This document shows positions 5,394 to 12,063 of a DNA stretch of 13,603 nt, one piece after another. This stretch comes from a bacterium (GTDB lineage Bacteria; Patescibacteriota; Patescibacteriia; Patescibacteriales; GWE2-39-37): NCBI GenBank assembly GCA_021786695.1, contig JAJYMT010000037.1, positions 1-13,603 of the forward strand, in the 5' to 3' direction. The notes below the pieces were generated by a model. That model had not been told where the DNA came from and did not search any database. It worked only from the letters and a program-made list of their open reading frames with translations. Numbering within the stretch: the first letter of the stretch is position 1; each line of letters opens with the position of its first letter. The position numbers were made by a program, and so were the translations under genes.

Positions 5394-6425
5394 ATGAAAA
5401 AATTCTGGCAGGAACACGGCAGGAAGGTGATGGGTACGGCGCTGATCATCGCGCTCGCGCTCGCAATCGGCTTTTCAGCCGCTTTTGCCGGCGGCAATGC
5501 ACCGACCGCGCAGGAATTCATGGAGGCGCGGATGTATCCGCAGGCGATCGCGCTCCTGAATCAGCAGATCAACAAAAGCCCGAAGAACGCCATGGCGCAT
5601 TACAACCTGGCGATCTGCTACCTGAGGACCGGCCGCTTAAACGACGCGGACGCCTCCTTCGAGCGGGCCGTCCTGCTTGCCCGCAAACTGGGTCTGCAAG
5701 TGGGCAAGGAGTACGTGCTGGCCGGAGCGATCGAGCTGGATCGAAACAAATCCTACGCCGCCCACGAGCTGATGGGCAATGCCCTGCGCTATGACCCGGG
5801 CCTGCAGGAAATCGTGGGCGCGGCCTACCGCCAGAGCGGCGAAAACGCGCTTCTGCGCAATGACCTGGCCACCGCCAAGGACTCATTTTCTCGCGCCATC
5901 GGCTACAACGAGGCGCATCGGGCGCCGGCGCTCGCGGCCTTCCTGGGCCGAGGCAAACGGCTGCTCGCGGCCGGGGACGACAGCAAGGCGGAGAACTTTT
6001 TCGCGGCCGCGCAAAGGATGTCCGCCGATGAGGCCAACCGGCAACTATGCGACATCTACTTCGAGATCGGCAAGGAGCGGGCGGCGGCCGGCAAGACCGA
6101 GCTGATCGAAAAAGCTGGCCGCTACTGCGGCAACCGCTATCATGAGGAGATCCTCCAGGCCATCCTTGACTCCCCGCCGGGCAAAGGGTATAAAATCGAA
6201 CTGGGGCCGAAGGAAACAAAAAACGTTGCCGTGGTAGATAGCGGCGCCAAGCTACGTTACTATGCTGCAAGTGGAGTTTTTTTTGATCGCGTCGATGATG
6301 GCACGGGGAGAATGAAATTTGGCCCTTCTAGCGCTGGTCCTTCCTACACCGCACATGTTAAGGGCACTCTCCAGGTTCGTGCAGGCGATTCGCCGGTTGT
6401 TCTGCTTTTGAAAATTACGGAGTAA
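5394..6425 (+). CDS. Secreted TPR-repeat protein with C-terminal beta domain
   Basis: This is a 343-aa exported protein. Residues 1-32 are a Sec signal peptide: MKKFWQEHGRK, a hydrophobic core GTALIIALALAIGF, and a predicted cut after AFA (30-32). Residues 36-260 are helical repeats; the clearest TPR is NAMAHYNLAICYLRTGRLND (66-85) with its second helix ADASFERAVLLAR, and further degenerate copies cover 115-245. Residues 265-343 look beta-rich. Codon choice changes there, from G/C-ending codons upstream to many T-ending ones (from about base 6220), hinting at a joined domain. TPR proteins usually hold complexes together. With the membrane protein upstream predicted to expose its C-terminal half outside, an external partner role is a fair inference. 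It has its own promoter and terminator. Confidence 0.88.
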   Translation: MKKFWQEHGRKVMGTALIIALALAIGFSAAFAGGNAPTAQEFMEARMYPQAIALLNQQINKSPKNAMAHYNLAICYLRTGRLNDADASFERAVLLARKLGLQVGKEYVLAGAIELDRNKSYAAHELMGNALRYDPGLQEIVGAAYRQSGENALLRNDLATAKDSFSRAIGYNEAHRAPALAAFLGRGKRLLAAGDDSKAENFFAAAQRMSADEANRQLCDIYFEIGKERAAAGKTELIEKAGRYCGNRYHEEILQAILDSPPGKGYKIELGPKETKNVAVVDSGAKLRYYAASGVFFDRVDDGTGRMKFGPSSAGPSYTAHVKGTLQVRAGDSPVVLLLKITE

Positions 6426-6433
6426 GGGTGAAT

Positions 6434-6459
6434 AGGGTAGCGAAAGCTACCCTTTTTTT
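6434..6459 (+). terminator. Rho-independent terminator of the TPR gene
   Basis: AGGGTAGC (6434-6441) pairs perfectly with GCTACCCT (6446-6453) around a GAAA tetraloop, followed by a T-run (6453-6459). It starts 9 bases after the stop codon. Confidence 0.93.
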
Positions 6460-6467
6460 AATTTTTT

Positions 6468-6476
6468 TGCTAAAAT
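6468..6476 (+). promoter_or_regulatory. Extended -10 promoter of the pilin-like gene
   Basis: TGC-TAAAAT (TG 6468-6469, hexamer 6471-6476) sits right after the TPR terminator and has no good -35. The predicted start near 6483 leaves a leader of about 19 nt with no SD. An alternative -10 is TATAAC at 6482-6487. Confidence 0.45.
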
Positions 6477-6501
6477 ATATTTATAACAAACAAATACAGA
6501 T

Positions 6502-6906
6502 ATGCATAAAAAAATATTATTCTTGCTGGTTTTCGTCTTATTTTTTGGCATAGTAAATATAGCTTTAGCTGATTGTCAGGGAAAAGGCGATAGTTCGAGT
6601 TTAACCGACCCCCTTTGCATTGACTCCCCCCAGGCCCTGATCGGCCGCGTAATCGCCGCCGCCCTGGGAATCGTCGGCTCGCTTGCCCTCCTAATGTTCA
6701 TCTTCGGTGGCTTTACCTGGATGACCAGCGCCGGCAGCGCGGAGAAGGTGACCAAGGGAAAAAATATCATGGTCTGGGCGGCCATCGGCCTGGTAATAAT
6801 TTTCTCTTCTTACGCGATTGTAAAATTTGTTATCCGGGGCGTAACGACCAGCGGGCAAACCGGATCGGGAGTGTCTCCGAACACTAATTCTGCCACAACG
6901 AATTAA
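6502..6906 (+). CDS. T4SS pilin-like small membrane protein
   Basis: This 134-aa protein has a Sec signal peptide (residues 1-23, MHKKILFLLVFVLFFGIVNIALA). A short exposed segment follows with two cysteines (C25, C39) that could form a disulfide, then two hydrophobic helices (about 46-71 and 89-110). The motif linking them, FGGFTWMTSAGSAEKVTKGKNIM, is typical of the VirB2/TrbC-like small proteins annotated as T4SS pilin in CPR genomes. The C-terminus is Ser/Thr/Gly-rich. No VirB4, VirB6 or other secretion gene is in the window, so a role in a pilus is family-based inference. C25 is preceded by Asp, so a lipobox is unlikely. It converges on the ROK kinase gene. Confidence 0.88.
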   Translation: MHKKILFLLVFVLFFGIVNIALADCQGKGDSSSLTDPLCIDSPQALIGRVIAAALGIVGSLALLMFIFGGFTWMTSAGSAEKVTKGKNIMVWAAIGLVIIFSSYAIVKFVIRGVTTSGQTGSGVSPNTNSATTN

Positions 6907-6920
6907 TAATATTGATTCAA

Positions 6921-6960
6921 AATAACAAAACAACTCCAGCCATGGAGTTGTTTTGTTATT
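6921..6960. terminator. Bidirectional terminator between convergent genes
   Basis: A perfect 18-bp inverted repeat (6921-6938 with 6943-6960) has a GCCA loop. The 5' arm is A-rich (AATAACAAAACAACTCCA), so both strands present a U-rich 3' arm (TTTTGTTATT). It lies 14 bases after the pilin-like gene and 17 bases after the end of the convergent ROK gene, so it can serve both. Confidence 0.92.
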
Positions 6961-6977
6961 CTATATATTTCGATTTA

Positions 6978-7844
6978 CTATCCGACCAACAATGCCGCGC
7001 CGATGGCGCCGGCGAGCGGCCCGAGTTTGGCTTTGACCAACTTCACCTCCCTGGCCTGCGGATCAACAATGAAATGCCTCATCGCTTTTTTCACTTTCGG
7101 CAGAAACAGGTCGCTCGAATCAACTACCCCGCCGCCGACCACGATGATTTCCGGATCGAGCAGATTCACGACATTCGCCAGAGCGATCCCGAGATACTCC
7201 CCGACTTCCGCGTAGGCCTGCTCGGCCAGCGGATCGCCGCGATAGGCCTTTTCCGCCAGATTCGCCGGATTGCTCTGGGTCAATTTATGGTATGCCTGCT
7301 CCAATCCCAGTTTTTCCTTGAAATCAACGACCATCAGGCCCAACTCCATCGCCGAACTGTGGCTGCCTTCGAACGCTTTTCCACCGGTCCACCAGCCGCT
7401 GCCGATGCCGGTGCCGATGGTCACGCCGAAGACGCTGCCGTATCGTTTGCCGGCGCCCGCGAGCGCCTCCGCCCGCACGAAGCATTTGGCGTCGTTGGAC
7501 AAGTAAACGGCCGAATCGTCTCCCATCTTCTCTTTGATCTGCTCCGCTATTTTCTGGCCGTTGAGATACGGCAAATTGGGCGCGTTGTATATTTTTTGGT
7601 CGCGATTATCGATCTCGCCGGGAAGACCGATGCCGATGCTCGCAATCTTGGCTTTTTCTTTTTTCGCGCGTTCGCGCAATGGACCGACCAAGGCGGACAG
7701 GATATTCAGGAAACTCGCCAGATCGTCCTTGGGCGTGGCTAAAGTATAGTCAGCGATCACGTGCACGCCGTCAAACAGCACGCCAGCCATCTTGGTGCCA
7801 CCGACATCCACTCCTATGGAAAAATTTTTTTCCTTATTAGCCAT
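6978..7844 (-). CDS. ROK-family sugar kinase
   Basis: This 288-aa member of the ROK family (ASKHA fold) probably phosphorylates a hexose using ATP. Visible are the phosphate-1 motif GVDVGGTK (11-18), IGIGLPGEID (70-79), the catalytic Asp in LSNDAK (D118), GTGIGSG (144-150), and the C-terminal adenosine motif IIVVGGGV (233-240). Unusual: where most ROK kinases have EIGH and then CxCGxxGCxE, which together bind zinc, this protein has MELGL (166-170). The His is lost, no cysteine cluster follows, and the region is shortened. Either the fold is stabilised without zinc or the substrate differs. No ROK-type DNA-binding domain is present, so it is a kinase rather than a repressor. It lies last in a minus-strand set after a secreted glycosidase, consistent with use of a released sugar. 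Confidence 0.9.
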   Translation of the reverse strand: MANKEKNFSIGVDVGGTKMAGVLFDGVHVIADYTLATPKDDLASFLNILSALVGPLRERAKKEKAKIASIGIGLPGEIDNRDQKIYNAPNLPYLNGQKIAEQIKEKMGDDSAVYLSNDAKCFVRAEALAGAGKRYGSVFGVTIGTGIGSGWWTGGKAFEGSHSSAMELGLMVVDFKEKLGLEQAYHKLTQSNPANLAEKAYRGDPLAEQAYAEVGEYLGIALANVVNLLDPEIIVVGGGVVDSSDLFLPKVKKAMRHFIVDPQAREVKLVKAKLGPLAGAIGAALLVG

Positions 7845-7882
7845 ATATTTTATTTATTCGATGTTTTATCAACTTACCATGA

Positions 7883-7951
7883 GATTTAAGAATTAATACT
7901 TATGATTTAAGGGTCGCTTCTTCTTAAATCTTAAATCCTAAATCGTAAATC
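7883..7951. repeat. Heptamer repeat tract with inverted copies
   Basis: Direct GATTTAAG copies lie at 7883-7890 and 7904-7911. They face CTTAAATC at 7923-7930, followed by units TTAAATC, CTAAATC and GTAAATC to 7951. The tract reaches the stop codon of the glycosidase gene (7951-7953). The opposed copies can form a hairpin, but no T-tract makes it a clear terminator. The 7-base phasing resembles the AAAGTTN tract in trmD, though the unit differs. It fills most of the 106-base gap to the ROK gene. Confidence 0.7.
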
Positions 7952-8955
7952 TATCTACTAAAAAGCGTTTTCGCGTAGTCCCAGTACGCCGGCTGTTTCT
8001 TCACCTCCCGCTCCCAATACCACCATTCCGCGCCCCAAAGATAAAAGGTCTTGAAGCCGGCCAGGCGCGAGAACTCCACCATATCTTTGAATTTTGCCAA
8101 GCTCATCGTCCGGTCTTTTTCCTCTTGCGTCATCTCTTTGTAAGAAACCGGCCCCCAGGGTTCGGCCGCCAATTCGATCACGATCCAGTCCTGCGGGTGG
8201 GCGAACCAGCCGGTGATGCGGCGCTTGAAATTAAAAAAGCCGGGGGTAATCGGATAGTGGATATACTGCTTGAACCAGCGGGAATAGGTGTCGCGATACA
8301 TGGTGGTGCCGAAGATGTTGGCACGCCGCGCCGCCGGAATCCAGATCGAGAGTTCCCCCGAATCGGTGATGACCAGCGGGCGGGCGTCCAGCGTCTTCAC
8401 CAGCGCGATCTCTTTGTCCAGAAAATCCGGATCGAATTTCGGACACTCGCCGAAGCCGGACAGGAACGCCTCGTTTTCCACCTGCCAGGCGATTACCGCG
8501 TCATTCACCCGGTAGCGCTCGACCGTTTTTTTAATATATTCAAGAATCTTGGCTTCTCTTTCATCTTTTGTTAATTTTACGGACCAGCCGGGAAAATGGC
8601 ACTCGGGCCAGCGCGGCAATCGTCCGCCCACGGCCAGGATAACGGTGCCGCCGCGCTTGGCCGCCTCGTTCACCTGCCAGTCCAGGTCGGTCCAGTTGAA
8701 TACGCCGGGCGTTGCTTCCGCCTCGTCCCAATAAGCCACCAGCCGCAAACGGCGGACATTGAGTTCGTCTAACATCGCCAAGTATGACTTTTTCCAGTCG
8801 AGCCCGAGCGACCGCGCGTGCTTGGCGGAAAAAGTGACGCCGTAGCGGGTATCGCCCGGTTTAGTCGGCGAACCAAGCGCCAGGATCAAGATCAAAATCA
8901 ACAGCGGCAGAAAAAACAGCAGGAAATATTTTAGGCGTTTTAAAAATGTAAACAT
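7951..8955 (-). CDS. Membrane-anchored glycoside hydrolase (clan GH-A type TIM barrel)
   Basis: This 334-aa protein has an N-terminal membrane anchor (residues 10-28, YFLLFFLPLLILILILALG), so the catalytic domain is probably outside. The rest looks like a clan A (beta/alpha)8 glycosidase: RLRLVAYWDEAEATPGVFNW (69-88, strand 2 region), VILAVGGRLPRWPE (105-118), and the strand-4 motif AWQVENE (156-162) giving acid/base Glu162. Near strand 7 is WIVIELAAEPWG (257-268), in which Glu261 or Glu265 would be the nucleophile; a late TFYLWGAEWW (303-312) follows. The specificity and GH family are not clear. The start is 8 bases after the stop of the pilin-like gene, with AAAGG touching the ATG, so translational coupling is likely. 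Confidence 0.87.
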   Translation of the reverse strand: MFTFLKRLKYFLLFFLPLLILILILALGSPTKPGDTRYGVTFSAKHARSLGLDWKKSYLAMLDELNVRRLRLVAYWDEAEATPGVFNWTDLDWQVNEAAKRGGTVILAVGGRLPRWPECHFPGWSVKLTKDEREAKILEYIKKTVERYRVNDAVIAWQVENEAFLSGFGECPKFDPDFLDKEIALVKTLDARPLVITDSGELSIWIPAARRANIFGTTMYRDTYSRWFKQYIHYPITPGFFNFKRRITGWFAHPQDWIVIELAAEPWGPVSYKEMTQEEKDRTMSLAKFKDMVEFSRLAGFKTFYLWGAEWWYWEREVKKQPAYWDYAKTLFSR

Positions 8956-8963
8956 CCTTTGGA

Positions 8964-9422
8964 TTAAAAAACCGAGGTCTGCAATTCCGGCACCGTGGTC
9001 GGAGTGTTGGTGGCTTTCAGCGCCCGGCTCATTACGAAAATCGTGATGCCGTAGGCGGCCAAGATGATCGCCAGGCCGATGACCGCCGTGCTCAACTGCT
9101 CCCTGGCCTCATCCACCTTGCCCGAATCGCCCATCGCCGTCATCCACTTATAGCCGGCCAGAACGATCAGCACGACGAAAATGATCCCCAGGAGGCCCAA
9201 AAAAACCCTGATCACGTTGGCGACCACCGCCTGGATGCTGGTCGGTTCGCCGGCGGTGCCGAAGACGGTGCCGATCTCGCCTCCCGGCTTGATCCCTTCC
9301 TGATCATCGAGTAATGCCGCCCTGGCCGGTAGTATTCCGGTCGGGAAAGCAAACTGCCAGACGAGAACCAGGGCGAGAACGGCAACGATCATCCTGGCTG
9401 AAATTAATTTTTTTCGCTTCAT
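8964..9422 (-). CDS. Second T4SS pilin-like small membrane protein
   Basis: This 152-aa protein has a Sec signal (residues 1-36, predicted cut after ARA). An exposed segment (37-62) is followed by two hydrophobic helices (64-90 and 112-131), joined by AGYKWMTAMGDSGKVDEAREQL, the same layout as the + strand pilin-like protein (GFTWMTSAGSAEKV). It differs from that protein in its exposed segment, which lacks cysteines. It ends 8 bases before the glycosidase and is the first gene of the minus-strand set. Function as a VirB2-like pilin or surface protein is inferred from the family. Confidence 0.87.
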   Translation of the reverse strand: MKRKKLISARMIVAVLALVLVWQFAFPTGILPARAALLDDQEGIKPGGEIGTVFGTAGEPTSIQAVVANVIRVFLGLLGIIFVVLIVLAGYKWMTAMGDSGKVDEAREQLSTAVIGLAIILAAYGITIFVMSRALKATNTPTTVPELQTSVF

Positions 9423-9489
9423 AAAATTGACTTTATCATATACTTAAATAAGCCGGAGCGTTAGTCAAAAACCACCCTCCGCTAATTCA

Positions 9490-9495
9490 ATTATA
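9490..9495 (-). promoter_or_regulatory. Possible -10 box for the minus-strand pilin gene
   Basis: On the minus strand this is TATAAT, preceded by TTTTGCT, with no clear -35. The leader would be about 60 nt. It lies about 20 bases from the -10 box of the divergent flippase promoter, so the two promoters would share the 106-base gap 9423-9528. TTGACT (minus strand, near 9462-9467) is an alternative -35 but lacks a well-placed -10. Confidence 0.35.
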
Positions 9496-9513
9496 AGCAA
9501 AATCGACAAAAAA

Positions 9514-9522
9514 TGCTACAAT
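9514..9522 (+). promoter_or_regulatory. Extended -10 promoter of the flippase gene (leaderless?)
   Basis: TGC-TACAAT (TG 9514-9515, hexamer 9517-9522) ends 6 bases before the ATG at 9529. The predicted transcription start therefore falls on the start codon, implying a leaderless mRNA. No SD is present. Confidence 0.5.
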
Positions 9523-9528
9523 GATAAT

Positions 9529-10944
9529 ATGAATCTATCCAAAAAAATTGCCCTGAATACGATAGTGCAAATCGCCAGCAAAATCATTTCCACCCTGCTG
9601 GGCCTATTCGCGGTGGCGATCATGGCGCGGCATCTGGGGCAGGAGGGTTTTGGCGAATACACTACCATCATCACCTTCATCTCTTTTTTCGCGGTGGTCG
9701 CCGACCTGGGGCTGACTTTGGTGACGGTGCAGATGATCAGCGTTGAAAATGCCGACCAGGACAAAATCCTCTCTAATTTATTCACCCTGCGGCTCGTCTC
9801 GGCCGTTTTTTTTCTGGGGCTGGCGCCACTCTTTATCTGGCTGTTTCCGTATCCGTCCGTAGTCAAAACCGGCGTAGTGCTTGCTACCTTGTCCTTTCTG
9901 TTTCCGGCCCTGAACCAAGTCCTGGTCGGCCTGTTCCAAAAAAACCTGTCAATGAGCTATGTTTCTTTGGCGGAAATCGCCGGCCGCTTAATCCTAGCGG
10001 TGGGCGTGCTTATGAGCGCCCGGCTCGGTTTCGGACTTTACGGCATGCTTTACGCCTTGGTGATTTCGAGCGCGGTTAATTTTCTGATTTTGTTTGTTTT
10101 TAGTAAAAAATATGCTAAAATTAGCATAAATTATGACTGGCAATTCTGGCGGGAAATCGTAAAGAAAACCTGGCCGATCGGACTGACGATTTTTTTGAAT
10201 CTGATCTATCTGCGCGCCGATACGGTAATCCTGTCGCTGACCAAAAGCCAATCACAGGTCGGCATCTACGGCGCGGCCTACAAAGTGATCGACGTGCTGA
10301 TCACCCTGCCCTTCATCTTCGCCGGTATCGTCTTGCCGATTATGACCGCCGGCTGGCGGGCCAACCGGGAAAATTTCAACCAGGTCCTGCAAAAATCCTT
10401 CGATCTGATGGCCCTGCTCGCCCTGCCGCTGGTTGTCGGCGCGCAATTCATTTCCACGCGTATCATGACGCTGGTGGCCGGACGCGAATTCGCGATTTCC
10501 GGCGCGGTGCTTAGGGTCCTGATCCTGGCCGCCGGCATCATCTTCATCGGCACGGTCTTCTCGCATGCGGTAATCGCGATCGACCGGCAGAAAAAAATCA
10601 TCGCCGCCTATTTATTCGTCGCCCTGACGGCGCTTGCCGGCTATTTCATCTTCATTCCGCGTTTTTCCTATTTCGGCGCCGCCTGGGTGACCGTTTACAG
10701 CGAGCTGGCGATCGCCTGCGCTTCGTTTTTCCTGGTTTGGCGCTCAACCGCCTTCCGGCCGCGGCTGACGGTCGCCTTCAGGGCGGCCATTGCTTCTTTT
10801 TTCATGGCCGCGCTGCTTTGGCTCGCACGAGGGATAAACCTGACGCTTTTGATCGGCCTGGCCGTACTTCTTTACTTCTCCTGCCTGATCTGGTTCAAGG
10901 CGATCACCAAAGAGCAACTATTAGAAATATTTTCAAAGGGCTGA
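9529..10944 (+). CDS. Polysaccharide flippase (Wzx/MATE-like, MOP superfamily)
   Basis: This 471-aa polytopic membrane protein would flip lipid-linked oligosaccharide across the cytoplasmic membrane. The N-terminal signature is typical: NTIVQIASKIISTLLGLFAV (helix 1), ARHLGQEGFGEY (33-44), then FFAVVADLGLTLVTVQMIS. Long alternating hydrophobic stretches through the C-terminus fit 12-14 helices. Length is normal for the family. The next gene, a glycosyltransferase, starts within its stop codon (TGATG), so flipping and synthesis of a surface glycan are probably linked. The exact glycan is unknown. The mRNA may be leaderless. Confidence 0.92.
   Translation: MNLSKKIALNTIVQIASKIISTLLGLFAVAIMARHLGQEGFGEYTTIITFISFFAVVADLGLTLVTVQMISVENADQDKILSNLFTLRLVSAVFFLGLAPLFIWLFPYPSVVKTGVVLATLSFLFPALNQVLVGLFQKNLSMSYVSLAEIAGRLILAVGVLMSARLGFGLYGMLYALVISSAVNFLILFVFSKKYAKISINYDWQFWREIVKKTWPIGLTIFLNLIYLRADTVILSLTKSQSQVGIYGAAYKVIDVLITLPFIFAGIVLPIMTAGWRANRENFNQVLQKSFDLMALLALPLVVGAQFISTRIMTLVAGREFAISGAVLRVLILAAGIIFIGTVFSHAVIAIDRQKKIIAAYLFVALTALAGYFIFIPRFSYFGAAWVTVYSELAIACASFFLVWRSTAFRPRLTVAFRAAIASFFMAALLWLARGINLTLLIGLAVLLYFSCLIWFKAITKEQLLEIFSKG
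10111..10128. repeat. 18-bp palindrome inside the flippase gene
   Basis: TATGCTAA-AA-TTAGCATA is a perfect 8-bp inverted repeat, AT-rich, in coding sequence for KYAKISINY, which would be a loop between membrane helices. It contains TGCTAAAAT, the same as the extended -10 used upstream of 6502, on both strands. Probably chance, or a cryptic promoter. Confidence 0.5.
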
Positions 10945-12011
10945 TGGAAAAAACAAAAAAAATATTGGTGGCCGGTTTCGACCCATGCCGCCTGCCGCTC
11001 TTCGCTGAAACATTCAAAGAATTGGAGCCGCTCGGACACGAATTCAAATTCGTCCGTTTCGGCTTGAAAGATAAATATCCCTGGCGGATAATTTTTCTGC
11101 CGGCCGCTAAATTTTTTTGGTTCGCGCTCCTTGCCGGTTACAAATATCGCGGTAAATTCGATACTCTGATCTGTTGCGATGAGGCGGCGGAAAAAATGAC
11201 CGGCGGCGCGGCGCGGATTTTGAAAATAAAAAAAATCTGGCTCGTGCCGCCGGAAGAAAAGCTGCCGGCCGACGCGCGCGGAAGAAAAAAATGGCTGAAG
11301 GCGGCCGAACAAACATCGGTGCTGGTCTTTACCTCCAAGGACTTGATCGAACGGCAGAACGCCGGTTTGCCGGCCGAACGATTAAAATTGATGACGCCCG
11401 CCATCCGGCTGCACGGACAAAAATATCAAGAGAATATTTTTTACAAGATCGCCCAGGCCGAATCGCAGACGAAAAAATTCTTCAATCTCGGCTTTATCTG
11501 CGACTTGGATGAAAAGCGCCTGGGGGACCTGGAATTAATTTTCCAGGCGATCCGTCTGGCGCGGCAAGTCATCCCCAACCTCCAGCTGATCGTGGTGGGA
11601 GACGGAGAGGAAAAAAAGAAGTTGTTGTGGCTTGCCAAAAAACTCGGCCTCGATGCCTGTTTGTGGCTGGTCGGCGAACAGCCGCAATTGCGCAAATGGC
11701 TCGACAGCTTTGATGCGTTTCTCGCGGTTCAAAGCCGGCCGACCCTGAACGACTATCTTTTGACTCTAAGAGCGATGGAAGCGGAGTTGCCGGTCATCGC
11801 TCCCGGCTATCTCGGTTTTGAGGATCTGATTGAAAATGATCGGTCCGGCCTGATAACCGAAACTGGCGGCAGTGAAGCGCTTGCCGGCCAAATTATCCGC
11901 CTGAAACAGGACCGGCGGCTGGCGCAAAAACTGGGCCAGGCGGCGCGGGAGCGGGTGGAAAAAAACTTCCAGCTCGAAAAGACGGTTGCCGCATTCAAAG
12001 AAATACTATAA
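10944..12011 (+). CDS. GT-B glycosyltransferase (GT4-like)
   Basis: This 355-aa protein starts at ATG 10944, which overlaps the flippase stop (TGATG), with AAAGG (10935-10939) upstream. The frame is open further back to 10737, but that lies inside the flippase. The N-terminal Rossmann-like half starts KKILVAGFD and contains a hydrophobic patch FLPAAKFFWFALLAG (51-65), possibly membrane contact. The C-terminal half shows the GT-B donor-binding pattern: NLQLIVVGDGEEKKKL (212-227), DACLWLVGEQPQLRKWL (237-253), and AMEAELPVIAPGYLGFEDLIEND (277-299), followed by SGLI. It probably adds a sugar to the glycan exported by its neighbour. The first domain is divergent, so the acceptor and sugar cannot be named. 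Confidence 0.85.
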   Translation: MEKTKKILVAGFDPCRLPLFAETFKELEPLGHEFKFVRFGLKDKYPWRIIFLPAAKFFWFALLAGYKYRGKFDTLICCDEAAEKMTGGAARILKIKKIWLVPPEEKLPADARGRKKWLKAAEQTSVLVFTSKDLIERQNAGLPAERLKLMTPAIRLHGQKYQENIFYKIAQAESQTKKFFNLGFICDLDEKRLGDLELIFQAIRLARQVIPNLQLIVVGDGEEKKKLLWLAKKLGLDACLWLVGEQPQLRKWLDSFDAFLAVQSRPTLNDYLLTLRAMEAELPVIAPGYLGFEDLIENDRSGLITETGGSEALAGQIIRLKQDRRLAQKLGQAARERVEKNFQLEKTVAAFKEIL

Positions 12012-12063
12012 CATTTTCCTCGTCAATGCTTAATCCAAGCAGTAAACTAATTAGCCAATCAAA

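Noticed and set aside
6571..6579. Lipoprotein signal before Cys25 of the pilin-like protein
   Set aside because: The residue before the Cys is Asp (LADC), which does not fit the lipobox; ordinary signal peptidase cleavage after ALA is more likely.
6912..7742. 276-codon open frame on the plus strand
   Set aside because: It is antisense to the ROK kinase and begins within the shared terminator hairpin.
10737..10943. Longer N-terminus for the glycosyltransferase
   Set aside because: The extension lies wholly within the flippase gene; the ATG at 10944 gives the normal GT-B beginning (KKILVAGFD) and a TGATG coupling.
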